Shown: positions 63,101 to 64,000 of the stretch, piece after piece | How positions within the stretch are numbered: the first letter of the stretch is position 1 | Layout of the letters: each line of letters opens with the position of its first letter | Origin: Campylorhamphus procurvoides | Lineage: Eukaryota; Chordata; Aves; Passeriformes; Dendrocolaptidae | DNA: 64,000 nt | Assembly: GCA_013396655.1 (NCBI GenBank) | Contig: WBMV01001018.1 | Coordinates: forward strand, 737,945-801,944 | Direction: 5' to 3' | Notes under the pieces: generated by a model | What the model saw: the letters and a program-made list of their open reading frames with translations, nothing else | The model's database searches: none | Told to the model about the DNA's origin: nothing | Made by a program: the position numbers and the translations under genes

Positions 63101-64000
63101 GAGGCACCAGCAGGTGCTGGACCCAGGGCTTTCTCATGAGTTTTGGAAGGTGGGTTCTCCTCACATGCCCAGCACTTTCCTCTTTTTTTGGTCAAATCTG
63201 CTCAGGTGCCACGGGCAGCTCTCAGTGAGGGTAACCTCGATGAGACCAGAGCAAGGCTGGAAACGTGGGCTATGAAAGGATGAGTGTGATGGAGAAGAGG
63301 AAGGGGAAGGCTGCTGTGGGTCGAGGAGCAGTGAATGTGTCCCTTTTGGTGGGGACACGGGGCAGGGAGGGCCAGCAGCTGCCCCTCCTCAGCACCCGGG
63401 GGGTTCCCGGAGCAGCCAGCTCCAACCAGGACCTGTTCACTGCCCTGCTGAGCTGGACAAATCCTCCTGCCAGCATCTGGCTGTGCCAAAGGGGCTGCCA
63501 TTCCCTCAGGACAGAGGCTTTAAGAGACCAGAAGTGACTCTGCTTGGAAAGGCACTGAGATTGTTTCTCAGCCCCCAATTTGTGACGTGATCCAGCAAAG
63601 GTGCTGCAGAGACTGAGCACAGTGGGTGCAGTGTGGGTCCAGCTCCTGAGCACACCCCGAGGAGCAGTGCCTGGGTCCTGAGGAGTCCTCCTGTGCTATG
63701 TGAAACTTTTGGCTCCTTTTACTGCTTACTTTTTACCACGTTTAACCATTAAATTCCTGACAATGCTTGCTTACACTTCCAAGTGTTTACTCTCCAAACA
63801 TAATTCCTCCCTTTTTTTTTTCAGCAAGTATATACTGTAAACTATATGATACCCAATAGTGTTGGCCCAAAACGCTTCAGGTGGCAGCCAGCTAAAAATT
63901 CCTGTCTGTATTACGGCTTGGAAAGATGCGGGAGTGGGATATTGTTAGAGCCCCGGGGATGGAAAGATGCGGGAGTGGGACATTGTTAGAGCCCCGGGGA
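54127..64000 (+). other. SLIT3: SLIT3 intron, 5' part (at least 9,874 bp)
   Basis: No further Slit exon was found. A splice-acceptor-like cttttttttttcag at 63814-63825 is followed by an in-frame stop and by no laminin G sequence. G+C-richer patches at about 61130-61420 and 63280-63480 show no recognisable family. The window ends inside a 41-bp tandem repeat (63920-64000). Everything else is ordinary intron. Confidence 0.8.
63920..64000. repeat. 41-bp tandem repeat, cut by the window end
   Basis: The unit starting ggaaagatgcgggagtggga at 63920 repeats at 63961 with one difference (gatattg against gacattg). It is G+C-rich compared with its flank and contains ccccgggga. Only two copies are visible because the window stops at base 40 of the second. 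More copies may follow. Confidence 0.93.

Larger units (their letters stand above)
1..64000 (+). other. SLIT3: Internal part of the SLIT3 gene (nine coding exons and their introns)
   Basis: All recognisable coding sequence in the window belongs to one gene read on the + strand. Nine exons join in a continuous frame of 401 codons. The protein order is last LRR of domain 4, LRR C-terminal cap, EGF 1-6 and the start of laminin G, which is the SLIT family layout. From memory of the human protein this corresponds roughly to residues 840-1220 of about 1,520. Slit proteins are secreted ligands of ROBO receptors that guide axons and migrating cells; the LRR part (domain 2, outside this window) binds ROBO. 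The residues match SLIT3 better than SLIT2 throughout, although EGF 1 and EGF 3 look similar in both paralogs. Neither the promoter nor the 3' end is in the window. Confidence 0.95.

Noticed and set aside
63814..63860. Strong acceptor-like sequence ending in cag at 63825, possibly the next SLIT3 exon
   Set aside because: In the required phase it reads SKYIL and then stops, not the expected VETVNDGQ of laminin G.
1..64000. miR-218, whose second locus lies inside SLIT3 in vertebrates
   Set aside because: The mature sequence ttgtgcttgatctaaccatg was looked for by eye and not seen; the host intron is expected further upstream than this window.

Overview
This window is vertebrate genomic DNA, most likely avian: long, AT-rich introns with small coding exons, fragments of the CR1 LINE, and LTR fragments of a kind I recall from bird genomes. 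Bird is well supported. Passerine is only a guess. A 30-base N run at 50935-50964 shows it comes from an assembly with a local gap.

The only gene I can support is SLIT3, on the + strand, and the window lies wholly inside it. Nine consecutive coding exons (1,203 nt, 401 codons) splice together with matching phases and AG/GT borders: 857-928, 5081-5244, 8553-8677, 22720-22817, 28703-28842, 40634-40727, 45602-45739, 52210-52450 and 53996-54126. In order they encode the last leucine-rich repeat of LRR domain 4, its C-terminal cap, EGF-like domains 1 to 6, and the first part of the laminin G domain. The N-terminal LRR exons lie to the left. The rest of laminin G, the last EGF domains and the cystine knot lie to the right. 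SLIT3 rather than SLIT2 or SLIT1 is indicated by paralog-specific stretches such as [34 protein letters not shown] and [16 protein letters not shown]3 is a secreted ligand of ROBO receptors.

The introns measure 4.2, 3.3, 14.0, 5.9, 11.8, 4.9, 6.5 and 1.5 kb, with part of an intron at each end. They hold a CR1 3'-end fragment (8917-9020), a longer CR1 reverse-transcriptase-region fragment (21458-21783), two opposed pieces of one avian LTR family (34577-35300 and 49630-49840), a possible second LTR (30258-30730), a higher-order minisatellite interrupted by the N gap (50681-51020), short tandem duplications (5345-5394, 49906-50003, 63920-64000) and AT dinucleotide tracts just before exon 53996-54126. 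No second gene, tRNA or miRNA was recognised. The longest open frame (34417-35394) is produced by the LTR repeat and does not look like a gene.

No wholly new system is evident. The points most worth a second look are two places where reading through a non-ideal splice donor stays open to a stop beside a poly(A)-like signal (5245-5520 and 52451-52779), which could give truncated secreted SLIT3. The gap-spanning minisatellite, the 41-bp repeat that runs off the window end, and an isolated CpG-rich stretch in the 14-kb intron also stand out.
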